DNA of 64,000 bases from Duganella phyllosphaerae (GCF_001758785.1 NZ_LROM01000090.1:124001-188000); one strand, 5' to 3'; numbered from the stretch's first letter, positions 36,506 through 43,726 are shown. Notes: a model not told the origin generated them from the sequence alone. Numbers and translations: made by a program.

Positions 36506-36940
36506 ATGAGCACAGCCTACCACAAGCCCCTTTTCCCGCGCGCCATGCTGTGGCTGGCCTTCGCCCTGTTTGCCGGCTCGGCATCGGCCGCCAGCGTGGA
36601 AGTCAAGGTCAGCGGCGTGGCCGGCGGCAAGGGCAAGATCAATGCCGCCGTCTGCGACAAGGAACACTTCCTCAAGGATTGCGCCTACTCGGGCTCGGCC
36701 CCGGCGCAAGCAGGCCAGACCACGGTCACCATCGACAACGTGCCAAAAGGTACGTGGGCAGTGCTGGTCTACCAGGATGAAAACCAGAACGACAAGCTCG
36801 ACCGCAACTTCATCGGTGTGCCGAAGGAAAACTATGGGTTCAGCCGCGATGCGCGCGGCAAGTTCGGTCCGCCCGATTTTACCGATGCGGCAATTGAGAT
36901 CGGTGACGACAAGATCGTGGTGCCGGTCACGCTGAAATAA
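36506..36940 (+). CDS. Exported DUF2141 protein
   Basis: 144 residues: signal peptide (about 1-29, ending ASA), then DUF2141: VEVKVSGVAGGKGKINAAVCDKEHFL, TVTIDNVPKGTWAVLVYQDENQNDKLDRNFIGVPKENYGFS. Ig-like secreted beta protein with two Cys (about 47 and 54) that may form a disulfide. Function unknown. RBS AAGGAAA before ATG 36506. Divergent from crtZ; members of this family recur beside carotenoid genes, so a link to pigment transport or membrane organisation is possible but unproven. Confidence 0.83.
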   Translation: MSTAYHKPLFPRAMLWLAFALFAGSASAASVEVKVSGVAGGKGKINAAVCDKEHFLKDCAYSGSAPAQAGQTTVTIDNVPKGTWAVLVYQDENQNDKLDRNFIGVPKENYGFSRDARGKFGPPDFTDAAIEIGDDKIVVPVTLK

Positions 36941-36970
36941 AAAAATGCCCCCATGGCAAACCATGGAGGC
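36939..36970 (-). terminator. Intrinsic terminator, minus strand
   Basis: On the minus strand GCCTCCATGG (36970-36961), TTTG loop, CCATGGGGGC (36956-36947), then A and T7 (36945-36939). The stem is 10 bp with one G-U pair. Overlaps the DUF2141 stop codon. No T-tract on the plus strand, so it ends transcripts moving leftward. Confidence 0.85.
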
Positions 36971-37021
36971 TGAAGACCACAGACAACACTGGACCACATG
37001 ACCCGCAAAGGCCTTGAAATC
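36939..37021 (-). ncRNA. Candidate small RNA (about 80 nt), LacI-type controlled
   Basis: A minus-strand promoter (TTGACA 37057-37052, TAGTAT 37033-37028) predicts a start near 37021, and an intrinsic terminator with T7 ends at 36939. The interval contains no ORF with a start and ribosome site. The LacI-type operator 37014-37029 covers the predicted start. An alternative reading is that the terminator serves the MFS gene that ends at 37088 and the promoter is a relic. Expression evidence is needed to decide. Confidence 0.3.
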
Positions 37022-37057
37022 GTTTTCATACTACCGAGTATCGGTTAAGGCTGTCAA
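37014..37057 (-). promoter_or_regulatory. Promoter with LacI-type operator, no downstream gene
   Basis: Read leftward: TTGACA, 18 nt, TAGTAT, then ATGAAAACGATTTCAA. The operator is identical over 15 nt to that of the GH1 gene (plus-strand TTGAAATCGTTTTCA at 25714 and 37014). It lies between two convergent genes, where no conventional promoter is expected. Confidence 0.6.
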
Positions 37058-37087
37058 CGTAAGTTTGCAGCCCATGTTGTTTGTCGA

Positions 37088-38227
37088 TCAGCTTTTTGCG
37101 TTCGCGCCCAGGCGGGCGCTGGCGGCAATCACCAGCATCGCGCCACCGAGGCCTGCAAAGGCCACGGTCAGGCTCGATGCGTGGGCGACGAAGCCGATCA
37201 CGGCCGGCCCGGCCAGGATGCCGGCATAGCCGATCGTGGTGATGGCGCCGATGGCCAGCCCGGCCGGCATGGCGTCCTGGTTGCCGGCGGCGGTGAACAG
37301 GATCGGCACCACGTTCGAGGCGCCCAGTCCCACCAGCAAAAAGCCCAGCAGCGCCAGCGGCGCCGAGCTGGCCATGACGGCCAGGAAGAAGCCGAGCGCG
37401 CTGCACAGGCCACCGAGCAGCATCACCCGCTTGCCGCCCAGCCTGGCCACCACGCGGTCGCCGGTCAGGCGGCCGATGGTCATCGCCGCCGCAAACGCGG
37501 CATAGCCGAGGCCGGCGCGGGCCGCGTCCATGCCATGCTCGGCCGTGAGCAACAGCGCGCTCCAGTCGAGCACGGCGCCTTCGGCCAGGAAGCACAGGAA
37601 ACACAGCACACCGATGAAGATCACGGCGCCGTGCGGCACCACGAACATCGGCGCCTCGCGGTCGGCCGCCTCGGGCTCGCGCAGGAAATGCGGCGCGCCG
37701 AACAGCAGCGCCAACGCCACCAGCACCGCCACGATCACGATGGCCAGCGCCGGCGTCAAGCCCAGCCACAACATGGCCGCCATCAGCCCGGCGCCAACAA
37801 AACCACCGACGCTGAACAGGCCATGGAAGCCCGACATCAATCGTCCGCCGCTCTCGCGCTCGACGATCACGGCCTGTACATTCATGGCCACGTCGAGCGC
37901 GCCGAGCGAAGCGCCAAAGCCGAACAGCGCGGCGCCCAGCGCCAGCGGCGTGGGCGCGATCGCCAGCGCAGGCAGGATCAGGCACACGCACAGTCCCGCC
38001 ACCAGCATCACGATGCGGCAACCGAAGCGCGCGGTCATCAGGCCGATGGCCGGCATCGCCATCAGCGAACCAGCACCCAGGCACAGCAGCAACAGACCGA
38101 GGTCCGCTTCGCCGAGCTCCAGCCGTGCCTTGGCAAACGGCACCAGCGGCGCCCAGGCCGCCATGGCAAGACCGGCGGCAAGAAAAGCGAGGCGGGTGGA
38201 GCGGCGTTGCTGGGGACCGACGTGCAT
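37088..38227 (-). CDS. MFS transporter
   Basis: 379 residues, about 12 hydrophobic helices. MFS signature-like loops RLTGDRVVARLGGKRVMLLGGL and VAMNVQAVIVERESGGRLMSGFHGLFSVGGFVGA resemble the YbjJ group of unknown substrate. Start ATG 38227 gives a short basic N-terminus (MHVGPQQRRSTR). It is divergent from the SDR gene across a 268-nt structured gap. No ligand can be predicted. Confidence 0.85.
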   Translation of the reverse strand: MHVGPQQRRSTRLAFLAAGLAMAAWAPLVPFAKARLELGEADLGLLLLCLGAGSLMAMPAIGLMTARFGCRIVMLVAGLCVCLILPALAIAPTPLALGAALFGFGASLGALDVAMNVQAVIVERESGGRLMSGFHGLFSVGGFVGAGLMAAMLWLGLTPALAIVIVAVLVALALLFGAPHFLREPEAADREAPMFVVPHGAVIFIGVLCFLCFLAEGAVLDWSALLLTAEHGMDAARAGLGYAAFAAAMTIGRLTGDRVVARLGGKRVMLLGGLCSALGFFLAVMASSAPLALLGFLLVGLGASNVVPILFTAAGNQDAMPAGLAIGAITTIGYAGILAGPAVIGFVAHASSLTVAFAGLGGAMLVIAASARLGANAKS

Positions 38228-38402
38228 GGGGATTCCGGGATTTGAGCGAGGTGAACCGTGAAGTATACGGCAACCTGGCGCAGGGCGTGCAACACGGCAA
38301 GAAACCTGCTATAAAGTGTCTGTCGAAAGAGCGCAGACCAGATGGTAGCCCGGTCACCGCCCCGCCCCGGGGTGGCAGCTTTTCCCTACAGGGTATCCGC
38401 GA

Positions 38403-38465
38403 CACCTGACCCGGCTTTTGCCGGTCGTCCAGGTGTGCCTGCGGCATCCGTCCTTTCGTAGGCAC
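38403..38465 (+). promoter_or_regulatory. Structured leader before the SDR gene
   Basis: Two adjacent hairpins: CACCTG (38403-38408) with CAGGTG (38430-38435) enclosing CCGGC-TTTT-GCCGG, then GTGCCT (38435-38440) with AGGCAC (38460-38465). Upstream (38340-38400) is another GC-rich self-complementary stretch. The whole 268-nt gap 38228-38495 has no ORF. It does not match a riboswitch class I can name. Confidence 0.35.
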
Positions 38466-38495
38466 GCCTTTCTTAAACTCGAGAAAGACAGCGAC

Positions 38496-39230
38496 ATGAA
38501 TCTCACCAATAACACCATCCTCATCACCGGCGGCGCCGCCGGCATCGGCTTTGCACTGGCGCGGGCCCTGGCACTGCGCGGCAACCGCGTGATCATCTGC
38601 GGCCGCAACCAGACAGCGCTCGACTCGGCCCAGGCGCAGGTACCGGAACTGGTTACGCGCGTGTGCGACCTCAACGACAGTGCCAGCCGGCGCGCGCTGG
38701 TCGGGTGGCTGCACGCCGCCCATCCCGACCTCAATGTGCTGGTCAACAACGCCGGCGTCCAATACCGGCGCCAGCTGGCCGAGCCCGATGCGCTTGATGG
38801 CCTGGAGCTGGAAGTGGCCACCAACTTCACAGCGCCGGTGCTGCTGACCGGCGCCCTGCTGCCCGCGCTGCAACGCCACCCGTCAGTGATCATCAATGTC
38901 AGTTCGGGTCTGGCGTTTGCACCGATGGCCGACGTGCCCGTGTATTGCGCCACCAAGGCTGCGCTGCACTCGTACACGCTGAGCCTGCGCCACCAGTTGC
39001 GCCATACCAGCGTGCGGGTGGTGGAAATGGCGCCGCCCATCGTCGATACCGGACTGGGCGGCGGTGCCCGCAGCAGCGGCACAGCCAGCGCGCCGATGAT
39101 GTCGGCCGACGACTTCGTCGCCGACGCGCTGGCGCAACTGGCCACCGGCCAGGACGAGGTGCTGGTCGGACTATCGGCCGGTTCGCGCAAGATGGGCGAG
39201 GCGCTGTTTGCGCGCATGAACCGCGCGTGA
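38496..39230 (+). CDS. Short-chain dehydrogenase/reductase, DltE-like
   Basis: 244 residues. NAD(P)-binding TGGAAGIGFALARALALRG (about 10-28), NNAGVQYRR, catalytic Ser in INVSSGLAFAP and YxxxK as YCATKAALHSY. The overall style is that of the DltE/YciK-like group. Substrate unknown. ATG 38496 is the first Met with the complete Rossmann start; GAGAAAG lies about 9 nt upstream. Monocistronic, with a hairpin downstream. Confidence 0.88.
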   Translation: MNLTNNTILITGGAAGIGFALARALALRGNRVIICGRNQTALDSAQAQVPELVTRVCDLNDSASRRALVGWLHAAHPDLNVLVNNAGVQYRRQLAEPDALDGLELEVATNFTAPVLLTGALLPALQRHPSVIINVSSGLAFAPMADVPVYCATKAALHSYTLSLRHQLRHTSVRVVEMAPPIVDTGLGGGARSSGTASAPMMSADDFVADALAQLATGQDEVLVGLSAGSRKMGEALFARMNRA

Positions 39231-39240
39231 GGTCAGCGCA

Positions 39241-39273
39241 GCACGCTGGTGACAGGAACTGGCACCAGCGTGC
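39241..39273. terminator. Hairpin after the SDR gene
   Basis: GCACGCTGGTG (39241-39251) and CACCAGCGTGC (39263-39273) form a perfect 11-bp stem with an 11-nt loop, ten bases after the SDR stop. No T-tract follows, so termination may be weak or the hairpin may stabilise the 3' end. Confidence 0.5.
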
Positions 39274-39301
39274 GCTACATTGAAGCCTTACCAGCCCAAC
39301 A

Positions 39302-40255
39302 GTGAGCATGACCATGATGAAACGACTCGAGTACCAGCAATACGGCGGCCCGCAAGAGATGCGCGTGGCGCCGTTTACGCTGGAAGCGCCCGCCAAGGGC
39401 CAGGTGGCGGTGCGCGTCACGGCTGCCGCCATCAACCCCATCGACTGGAAAATGCGCCAGGGCGAGATGAAAATCGTCACCGGCAAGCGCTTCCCGCGCG
39501 CCATGGGCATGGACCTGGCCGGCACGGTGATGGCGGTGGGGCCCGGTGTTACCCGCTTCAAGGTGGGCGACGAGGTCTTCGACCAGTCGCGCTTCAAGCA
39601 GTGCGGCGCGCTCGGCACGGCCGTCATCGCCAACGACAGCGCACTGGCGCGCAAGCCGGCCAATCTCGATTTCGACCAGGCCGCCTGCCTCGGTACGCCC
39701 GGCGTCACAGCCTGGAACGCGCTGTTCGACAAGGCCGCCCTGGCAGCTGGCCAGCACCTGTTCATCAACGGCTGCATGGGCGCGGTGGGCGAAGCGGCGG
39801 TGCAACTGGCGCGCGGCGCCGGTGTGCGCGTATCGGGCACGTGCAGCGAGGCCGACATGGAACGCGCGCGCGCACTCGGCGTGGAGCACGCGTACGATTA
39901 CAGCAGCACCGATTTGTCGCGCCTCGCCACCCGCTACGACGCCGTCTTCGACACCGCTGCCAACCTGACCATGGCGACCGGCTTCGGCCTGCTCAAACCG
40001 GGCGGCGTGCTGCTGGACCTGCATCCCACGCCGGGCAAATTTTTGCGCGCCGTGTTCGACCGGCGCCTCAAACTGGTGATGTGCGCGCCGCGCGCAGACC
40101 TGCTCGATCAACTGGCGCGCCAGGCCGGCGACGGCGCGCTGCGGCTGTCGATCGGCAAGGTGGCACCGCTGGGCGACGCGATCGCCATCATCACCGCACT
40201 GGAACAGGGGCAACGGCTCGGTGGCAAGGCCGTGATCAGGATGGACCGGCCATGA
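39302..40255 (+). CDS. Zinc-independent quinone oxidoreductase-like MDR protein
   Basis: 317 residues from GTG 39302; ATG 39308, 39314 or 39317 are equally possible because no clear ribosome site distinguishes them. MDR fold: INPIDWKMRQGEM, MGMDLAGTVMAVGPGVTRFKVGDEVF, and a nucleotide motif INGCMGAVGEAAVQLARGAG with the NADPH-binding glycine run. The catalytic zinc Cys/His set is absent, typical of QOR-type reductases acting on quinones or enones. Stop overlaps the start of the WYL regulator by 4 nt. Confidence 0.88.
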   Translation: MSMTMMKRLEYQQYGGPQEMRVAPFTLEAPAKGQVAVRVTAAAINPIDWKMRQGEMKIVTGKRFPRAMGMDLAGTVMAVGPGVTRFKVGDEVFDQSRFKQCGALGTAVIANDSALARKPANLDFDQAACLGTPGVTAWNALFDKAALAAGQHLFINGCMGAVGEAAVQLARGAGVRVSGTCSEADMERARALGVEHAYDYSSTDLSRLATRYDAVFDTAANLTMATGFGLLKPGGVLLDLHPTPGKFLRAVFDRRLKLVMCAPRADLLDQLARQAGDGALRLSIGKVAPLGDAIAIITALEQGQRLGGKAVIRMDRP

Positions 40256-40950
40256 CGCGCAGTCACCGTTTGCAGGACCTGATGCAGGTGATGCGCCGCC
40301 ATCGCGGCACGGTGGCCGGCGCGGTGCTGGCGCGCGAGACGGGCGTGTCGCTGCGCACGCTGCGGCGCGACATCGCCACCCTGCAAACCATGGGCGCCGA
40401 CATCGCCGGCGAAGCAGGCGTGGGCTATCTTTTGAAACCCGGCTACACGCTGCCGCCGCTCACCTTCACCGAAGAAGAATTGCAGGCACTGGTGGCCGGC
40501 GCCCAGTGGGTCAGTCGCCACACCGACGAAGGCCTGGCGCGCGCGGTGCAAAACGCGCTGGCGAAAATCGACGCCGTGCTCACGCCGGACCTGCGCCGCA
40601 CCCTCGACGACAACGCGCTCTACATCAGCCGCCACCAGGACCACGCCGGCGTGGACCTGGGCCGTCTGCGGCGGGCGGTGCGCGAACAGCGCAAGTTGCG
40701 CGTCAGTTTGCTCGACGATGCCGAGCCGCGCGCGGCACTGGTCATCTGGCCGGTGATGCTGGGATTTGTCGATTCGCGCTGGTCGGTGGCGGCGTGGTGC
40801 GAGACCAGCGGCGCGTTCCGCGTGCTGCGCGTGGACCGCATCGCCACACTGGCGTTTCTCGACGAGTGCTACCCGGGCCACCGGCGCCAGCTGGTGAAGC
40901 AGTGGCGCGCGGATGTGAACAATCCGTGCCGCCAGCGAGATTGTGGCTGA
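40252..40950 (+). CDS. HTH/WYL-domain transcriptional regulator
   Basis: 232 residues. N-terminal HTH-11 (about 5-60): RLQDLMQVMRRHRGTVAGAVLARETGVSLRTLRRDIATLQTMGADI, then a WYL-type domain (about 135-215) with LRVSLLDDAEPRAALVIWPVMLGFVDSRWSVAAWCE and FRVLRVDRIATL. This is the YafY-like one-component regulator design. Translationally coupled (ATGA) to the oxidoreductase, so it probably controls this operon. The C-terminal NNPCRQRDCG is unusual and Cys-rich. Confidence 0.88.
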   Translation: MTRSHRLQDLMQVMRRHRGTVAGAVLARETGVSLRTLRRDIATLQTMGADIAGEAGVGYLLKPGYTLPPLTFTEEELQALVAGAQWVSRHTDEGLARAVQNALAKIDAVLTPDLRRTLDDNALYISRHQDHAGVDLGRLRRAVREQRKLRVSLLDDAEPRAALVIWPVMLGFVDSRWSVAAWCETSGAFRVLRVDRIATLAFLDECYPGHRRQLVKQWRADVNNPCRQRDCG

Positions 40951-41030
40951 AGGTTGGTGCGCGAACATACACCTGCTCGTCCTTGGCGCATGATCACCCC
41001 TGCCTGAATCACATTCAACAAGGAGCAATC

Positions 41031-41924
41031 ATGCATGCACAACCAGCAGGACCGGGAACGACAGTCGTCAGCCGCGAATCGAGTGACAATTTATCTTCGG
41101 GCGTATCGTGGGGGGCCATTCTGGCCGGCGCCGCAGCCGCGTCCACCCTTTCGTTCATCCTGCTGATCCTCGGCATGGGCCTGGGCCTGTCGTCGGTCTC
41201 GCCGTACGAGTACAACAACGGTGGCGCACTGGGCGCCGCCGCCATCGGCTGGATCGCCTTTACCCAGTTGGCCGCAGCGGGCATCGGCGGCTACATGGCC
41301 GGCCGCCTGCGCGTCAAATGGGCCGGCGTGCAAAGCGATGAAGTGCACTTCCGCGACACTGCCCACGGCCTGCTGGCCTGGGCCGTGGCCACGCTGGTCA
41401 CTGTTGCCGTGCTGGCCGGCGGCGTGCGCGCCGTGATCGGCGGCGCCATCGACACCGCCGGCGCCGCCGCACCGGCGGTCACCGCTGGTGTTGCAGCAGC
41501 TGGCGCCAAGGACGACGGCACCAACTACTTCTCCGACATGGTGCTGCGCTCGCCGGGCGGCTCGCCAGCGACCGAGGCCGAGCGCGCCGAGATCAACCGC
41601 ATCCTGCTGGCCGACCTAGCCAACGGCAAGATCAACGCCGACGACCGCAACTACATGGCGCAAATCATCGCCAAGCGCACCGGCCTGACCCAGGCCGAAG
41701 CCGAGCAGCGCGTGGACCTGATTTACGCCCAGGCCAAGCAAGCGGCCGCCGACGTCAAGGCCAAAGCCAAAGCCGCCGCCGACGAAGCGCGCAAAGCCGC
41801 CGCCCACTCGGCCCTGTGGATGTTCGTCGCCCTGCTGCTGGGCGCCTTCGTCGCCAGCCTGCTGGCCACCGTCGGCGGCCGCCACCGCGACCATGCCCGC
41901 GTGTTCGTACGCACCACCATTTAA
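41031..41924 (+). CDS. Membrane protein with glycine-zipper-like helices
   Basis: 297 residues. Four hydrophobic segments: about 28-50 (AILAGAAAASTLSFILLILGMGLG), about 65-90 (GAAAIGWIAFTQLAAAGIGGYMAGRL), about 113-135 (LLAWAVATLVTVAVLAGGV) and a C-terminal one about 260-282. Between the third and fourth is a soluble stretch containing EINRILLADLANGKINADDRNYMAQIIAKRTGLTQAEAEQRV followed by an Ala/Lys-rich amphipathic helix. Function unknown. Strong RBS (AAGGAG) before ATG 41031. Followed 15 nt later by a 24-residue membrane peptide. Confidence 0.8.
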   Translation: MHAQPAGPGTTVVSRESSDNLSSGVSWGAILAGAAAASTLSFILLILGMGLGLSSVSPYEYNNGGALGAAAIGWIAFTQLAAAGIGGYMAGRLRVKWAGVQSDEVHFRDTAHGLLAWAVATLVTVAVLAGGVRAVIGGAIDTAGAAAPAVTAGVAAAGAKDDGTNYFSDMVLRSPGGSPATEAERAEINRILLADLANGKINADDRNYMAQIIAKRTGLTQAEAEQRVDLIYAQAKQAAADVKAKAKAAADEARKAAAHSALWMFVALLLGAFVASLLATVGGRHRDHARVFVRTTI

Positions 41925-41939
41925 TCGAAGGAGACCACC

Positions 41940-42014
41940 ATGCGCTCGATCCTGTTGCTGTTACTGGGCATCCCGCTGCCAATCGTGATCCTGATTGCGT
42001 TGTTCGTGCATTGA
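41940..42014 (+). CDS. 24-residue hydrophobic membrane peptide
   Basis: MRSILLLLLGIPLPIVILIALFVH, encoded by ATG 41940 to TGA 42014 with AAGGAG at 6 nt. Apart from Arg2 and the C-terminal His it is wholly hydrophobic, a single TM helix with a Pro kink. 15 nt downstream of the membrane protein gene, so co-transcribed. The good ribosome site and orientation support translation. I recall similar tiny proteins downstream of such membrane genes in proteobacteria; function unknown. Confidence 0.72.
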   Translation: MRSILLLLLGIPLPIVILIALFVH

Positions 42015-42087
42015 TTTTGTGCTGACGACGTTTTAAGGATACAAGCTGCGCCCTCGTGGTTCTATGGACTGCGGGGGCGTTGTGTCG

Positions 42088-42528
42088 TCAACAGAGCTCT
42101 GGATGATGTACAGTGAGCCATCTCCGAACATGTGAGAGTAAGTCTTCGGCTTGTTTGATGCATTCAGCCACCGCTGTAGGACTGATCGGGTCGCCGTCGT
42201 AGTCGGCGATATTGCGTTGCTTGCGTAGACCGTCAAGCACCACCATGGTCTTCGGGTCGAGACCCACAGTGAGCGGCAAGGTTTGAATGGCGGTTTGATG
42301 ATGTCCAGGTTTGCTTTTCGATGTACGGTAGCCATGAGTGAGCAAGCTTGCCATTGCACACTGCATCACGCATTTATAGGCCGCATCGAATCGGTTTTCA
42401 TCGCTGATGGCAGTGATGGCGGCATCGCTCAGGTTGCGCTCCGCTGCTGCGAGCAGACGCTGGACGTCTTCACGCCTGGTCTGGAACGCTATCAGGCTCT
42501 GGATCTTTAACAAGTTTTCTAAAGTCAT
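42088..42528 (-). CDS. HEPN-domain protein (toxin of MNT-HEPN pair)
   Basis: 146 residues, all-alpha. The RNase-like motif appears as GLRKQRNIADYDGDPIS (about residues 100-116): an Arg-x(4-6)-motif in which the usual His is Tyr, as in many HEPN partners of MNT proteins that become AMPylated at this Tyr. AAYKCVMQCAMASLLTHGY is the core helix. ATG 42528 lies inside the last 59 nt of the MNT gene, so the two are coupled. Likely RNase toxin; neutralised by nucleotidylation. Codon usage is less GC-rich than the chromosome. Confidence 0.8.
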   Translation of the reverse strand: MTLENLLKIQSLIAFQTRREDVQRLLAAAERNLSDAAITAISDENRFDAAYKCVMQCAMASLLTHGYRTSKSKPGHHQTAIQTLPLTVGLDPKTMVVLDGLRKQRNIADYDGDPISPTAVAECIKQAEDLLSHVRRWLTVHHPELC

Positions 42529-43090
42529 ACTCGTCCCCGATCAAAAACAGCTTGGGCTTCTCTACGACTTCGCGAGCCCAGCTATTGCCCGACGCCAGCT
42601 TGGCGCTGAAGTCATCGACTCTATAGACCACGGGATTAATTTCGCGATGGAGTTCATCCTGCGCAGGATGCAGCGCCTCAATCACTTCCGCAAAACCGAC
42701 GCTCCCCAAAACCAGTATATCGACGTCCGAATGGACTGTCTCTTGCCCGCGCGCTACCGAACCAAAGATCAGTGCGTACTCGATGCAGTCGGCCAATGGC
42801 AGCAGCGCGTCAGCCAGCACGTTAGCCATCCCGGAAGTCTTCCTCAGCATGCCTGCCAATTCCTCGAAGACGGGACAGTCGCGGTTGGCGCGGTAGTGAA
42901 CCTGATTGCCGACATTCTGGCGCAACAAGATACCGGCATCGGCAAGCTTGACCAATTCCCGGTTGGCGCTACCCGGCAGTACTCCGATGCGCCGGGCCAG
43001 TTCCCTGGAGTGCCAAGCGGCATCGGGATGCAATAGCAGCGCAGACAAGATGCGGGTACGGAAGGTGCCTAGGAGGAAATTTGCGAGCAT
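42470..43090 (-). CDS. MNT nucleotidyltransferase antitoxin with N-terminal winged helix
   Basis: 206 residues from ATG 43090. N-terminal winged-helix domain (about 5-80): RTRILSALLLHPDAAWHSRELARRIGVLPGSANRELVKLADAGILL. Then a minimal nucleotidyltransferase: ALIFGSVARGQETVHSDVDILVLG (about 103-126) with the GS...D-x-D catalytic signature. Together with HEPN it forms an MNT-HEPN toxin-antitoxin; this fusion lets the antitoxin also act as repressor. The further upstream start at 43204 adds 38 unconserved residues and crosses a palindrome. A 14-bp dyad overlaps the start codon. Confidence 0.82.
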   Translation of the reverse strand: MLANFLLGTFRTRILSALLLHPDAAWHSRELARRIGVLPGSANRELVKLADAGILLRQNVGNQVHYRANRDCPVFEELAGMLRKTSGMANVLADALLPLADCIEYALIFGSVARGQETVHSDVDILVLGSVGFAEVIEALHPAQDELHREINPVVYRVDDFSAKLASGNSWAREVVEKPKLFLIGDEYDFRKLVKDPEPDSVPDQA

Positions 43091-43102
43091 ACAAAAATGT
43101 AT
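43089..43102. promoter_or_regulatory. Dyad overlapping the MNT start codon
   Basis: ATACA-AAAA-TGTAT (43089-43102) is a perfect palindrome that includes part of the MNT start codon. It is suitable as the autoregulatory operator of the winged-helix domain. The same AT-rich stretch may hold the -10 element. Confidence 0.5.
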
Positions 43103-43124
43103 CACAACGGGAGACGAATGTCTC

Positions 43125-43229
43125 TCATTTGGAATCATGTGGCAATTTGAGAAAATTGCACTGAGAGCTGCCCGGCAGGCACGGGCGCAATGGTGGTAAG
43201 ACACCTTGATCGTTCCAGTCCGGGGTCAT
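43125..43229 (-). pseudogene. Short truncated 5' gene fragment
   Basis: ATG 43229 is preceded by a strong GGAGGG 5-6 nt upstream (GCAGGAGGGAAGCC) and encodes MTPDWNDQGVLPP then runs out after 34 codons. The good ribosome site with a short, non-descript product suggests the start of a host gene cut by insertion of the MNT-HEPN module. It resembles the start of the small gene at 28881 only in the MTP and ribosome site. Confidence 0.35.
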
Positions 43230-43251
43230 GGCTTCCCTCCTGCTTGAACTA

Positions 43252-43298
43252 TGGAGCGGGTGAAGGGAATCGAACCCTCGTATGAAGCTTGGGAAGCT
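43252..43298 (-). other. Truncated 3' half of tRNA-Gly(CCC): prophage attachment-site duplication
   Basis: The minus strand reads from AGCTTCCCAAGCTT through ACGAGGGTTCGATTCCC to ACCCGCTCCA, i.e. anticodon loop TTCCCAA (anticodon CCC), T arm with GTTCGATTC, acceptor 3' strand and encoded CCA. The 5' half (D arm) is missing: beyond 43298 the sequence is unrelated. An integrase that uses a tRNA 3' end leaves exactly such a remnant at the end of the element away from the intact tRNA. The orientation predicts the element extends right from here. Confidence 0.85.
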
Positions 43299-43339
43299 CG
43301 GCAAGGAATTGAGCAACCAAGCAGGTTTGCGGACAGTTT

Positions 43340-43726
43340 TTACTCCACAAATATCGTTTCTGGAAGCCGTATATAGCCCTGATCCATGCGGTACGCCTCC
43401 CATTTGTGGAGCGCTCCATCCCAGAAAATCTCCCTTGAAGCGAAAGGCGTACCGCCCTGTTGGATGCCTTGTGAGCGCCAGGCGACGAAAGCCTTTCGAC
43501 CATAAGTTGCCGGGCGATACGTTCCAAAAAACGTCGCTCCCCCTAAGAACATCGCCCCGATCAGCTCCGCTAGCATGCCACCGATTCGCCCGAAGCTTCC
43601 CGTAGCGCATGGGTGGGATCTTCCGCGCGGGTCCAGTGCATTTCCGATGCAGGGGACACGTCCTATTCCCTTGCCCCAGTCCTCTGCCTGTAAAGCCTCT
43701 TGATGTACTACGCATTGCTGTGTCAA
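43340..43726 (-). CDS. Hypothetical protein beside the attachment site
   Basis: Up to 128 residues; an internal start at 43576 gives 78 residues (MLAELIGAMFLGGATFFGTY...). The C-terminal part (TPFASREIFWDGALHKWEAYRMDQGYIRLPETIFVE) has balanced composition rich in aromatic residues and looks protein-like rather than a shadow. A hydrophobic segment (GGMLAELIGAMFLGGATFFG) could be membrane-inserted. No family recognised and no clear ribosome site. First potential gene inside the element. Confidence 0.4.
   Translation of the reverse strand: MTQQCVVHQEALQAEDWGKGIGRVPCIGNALDPRGRSHPCATGSFGRIGGMLAELIGAMFLGGATFFGTYRPATYGRKAFVAWRSQGIQQGGTPFASREIFWDGALHKWEAYRMDQGYIRLPETIFVE

Noticed and set aside
38280-38400. 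Possible c-di-GMP-I or fluoride riboswitch (ATGGTAGCCCGGTCACCG and a terminal CCCTAC)
   Set aside because: Only fragments resemble those classes. The conserved GGGCAAACC and GACGCAAAGC cores of c-di-GMP-I are missing, and the fluoride match fails over the GGCTGATG segment.
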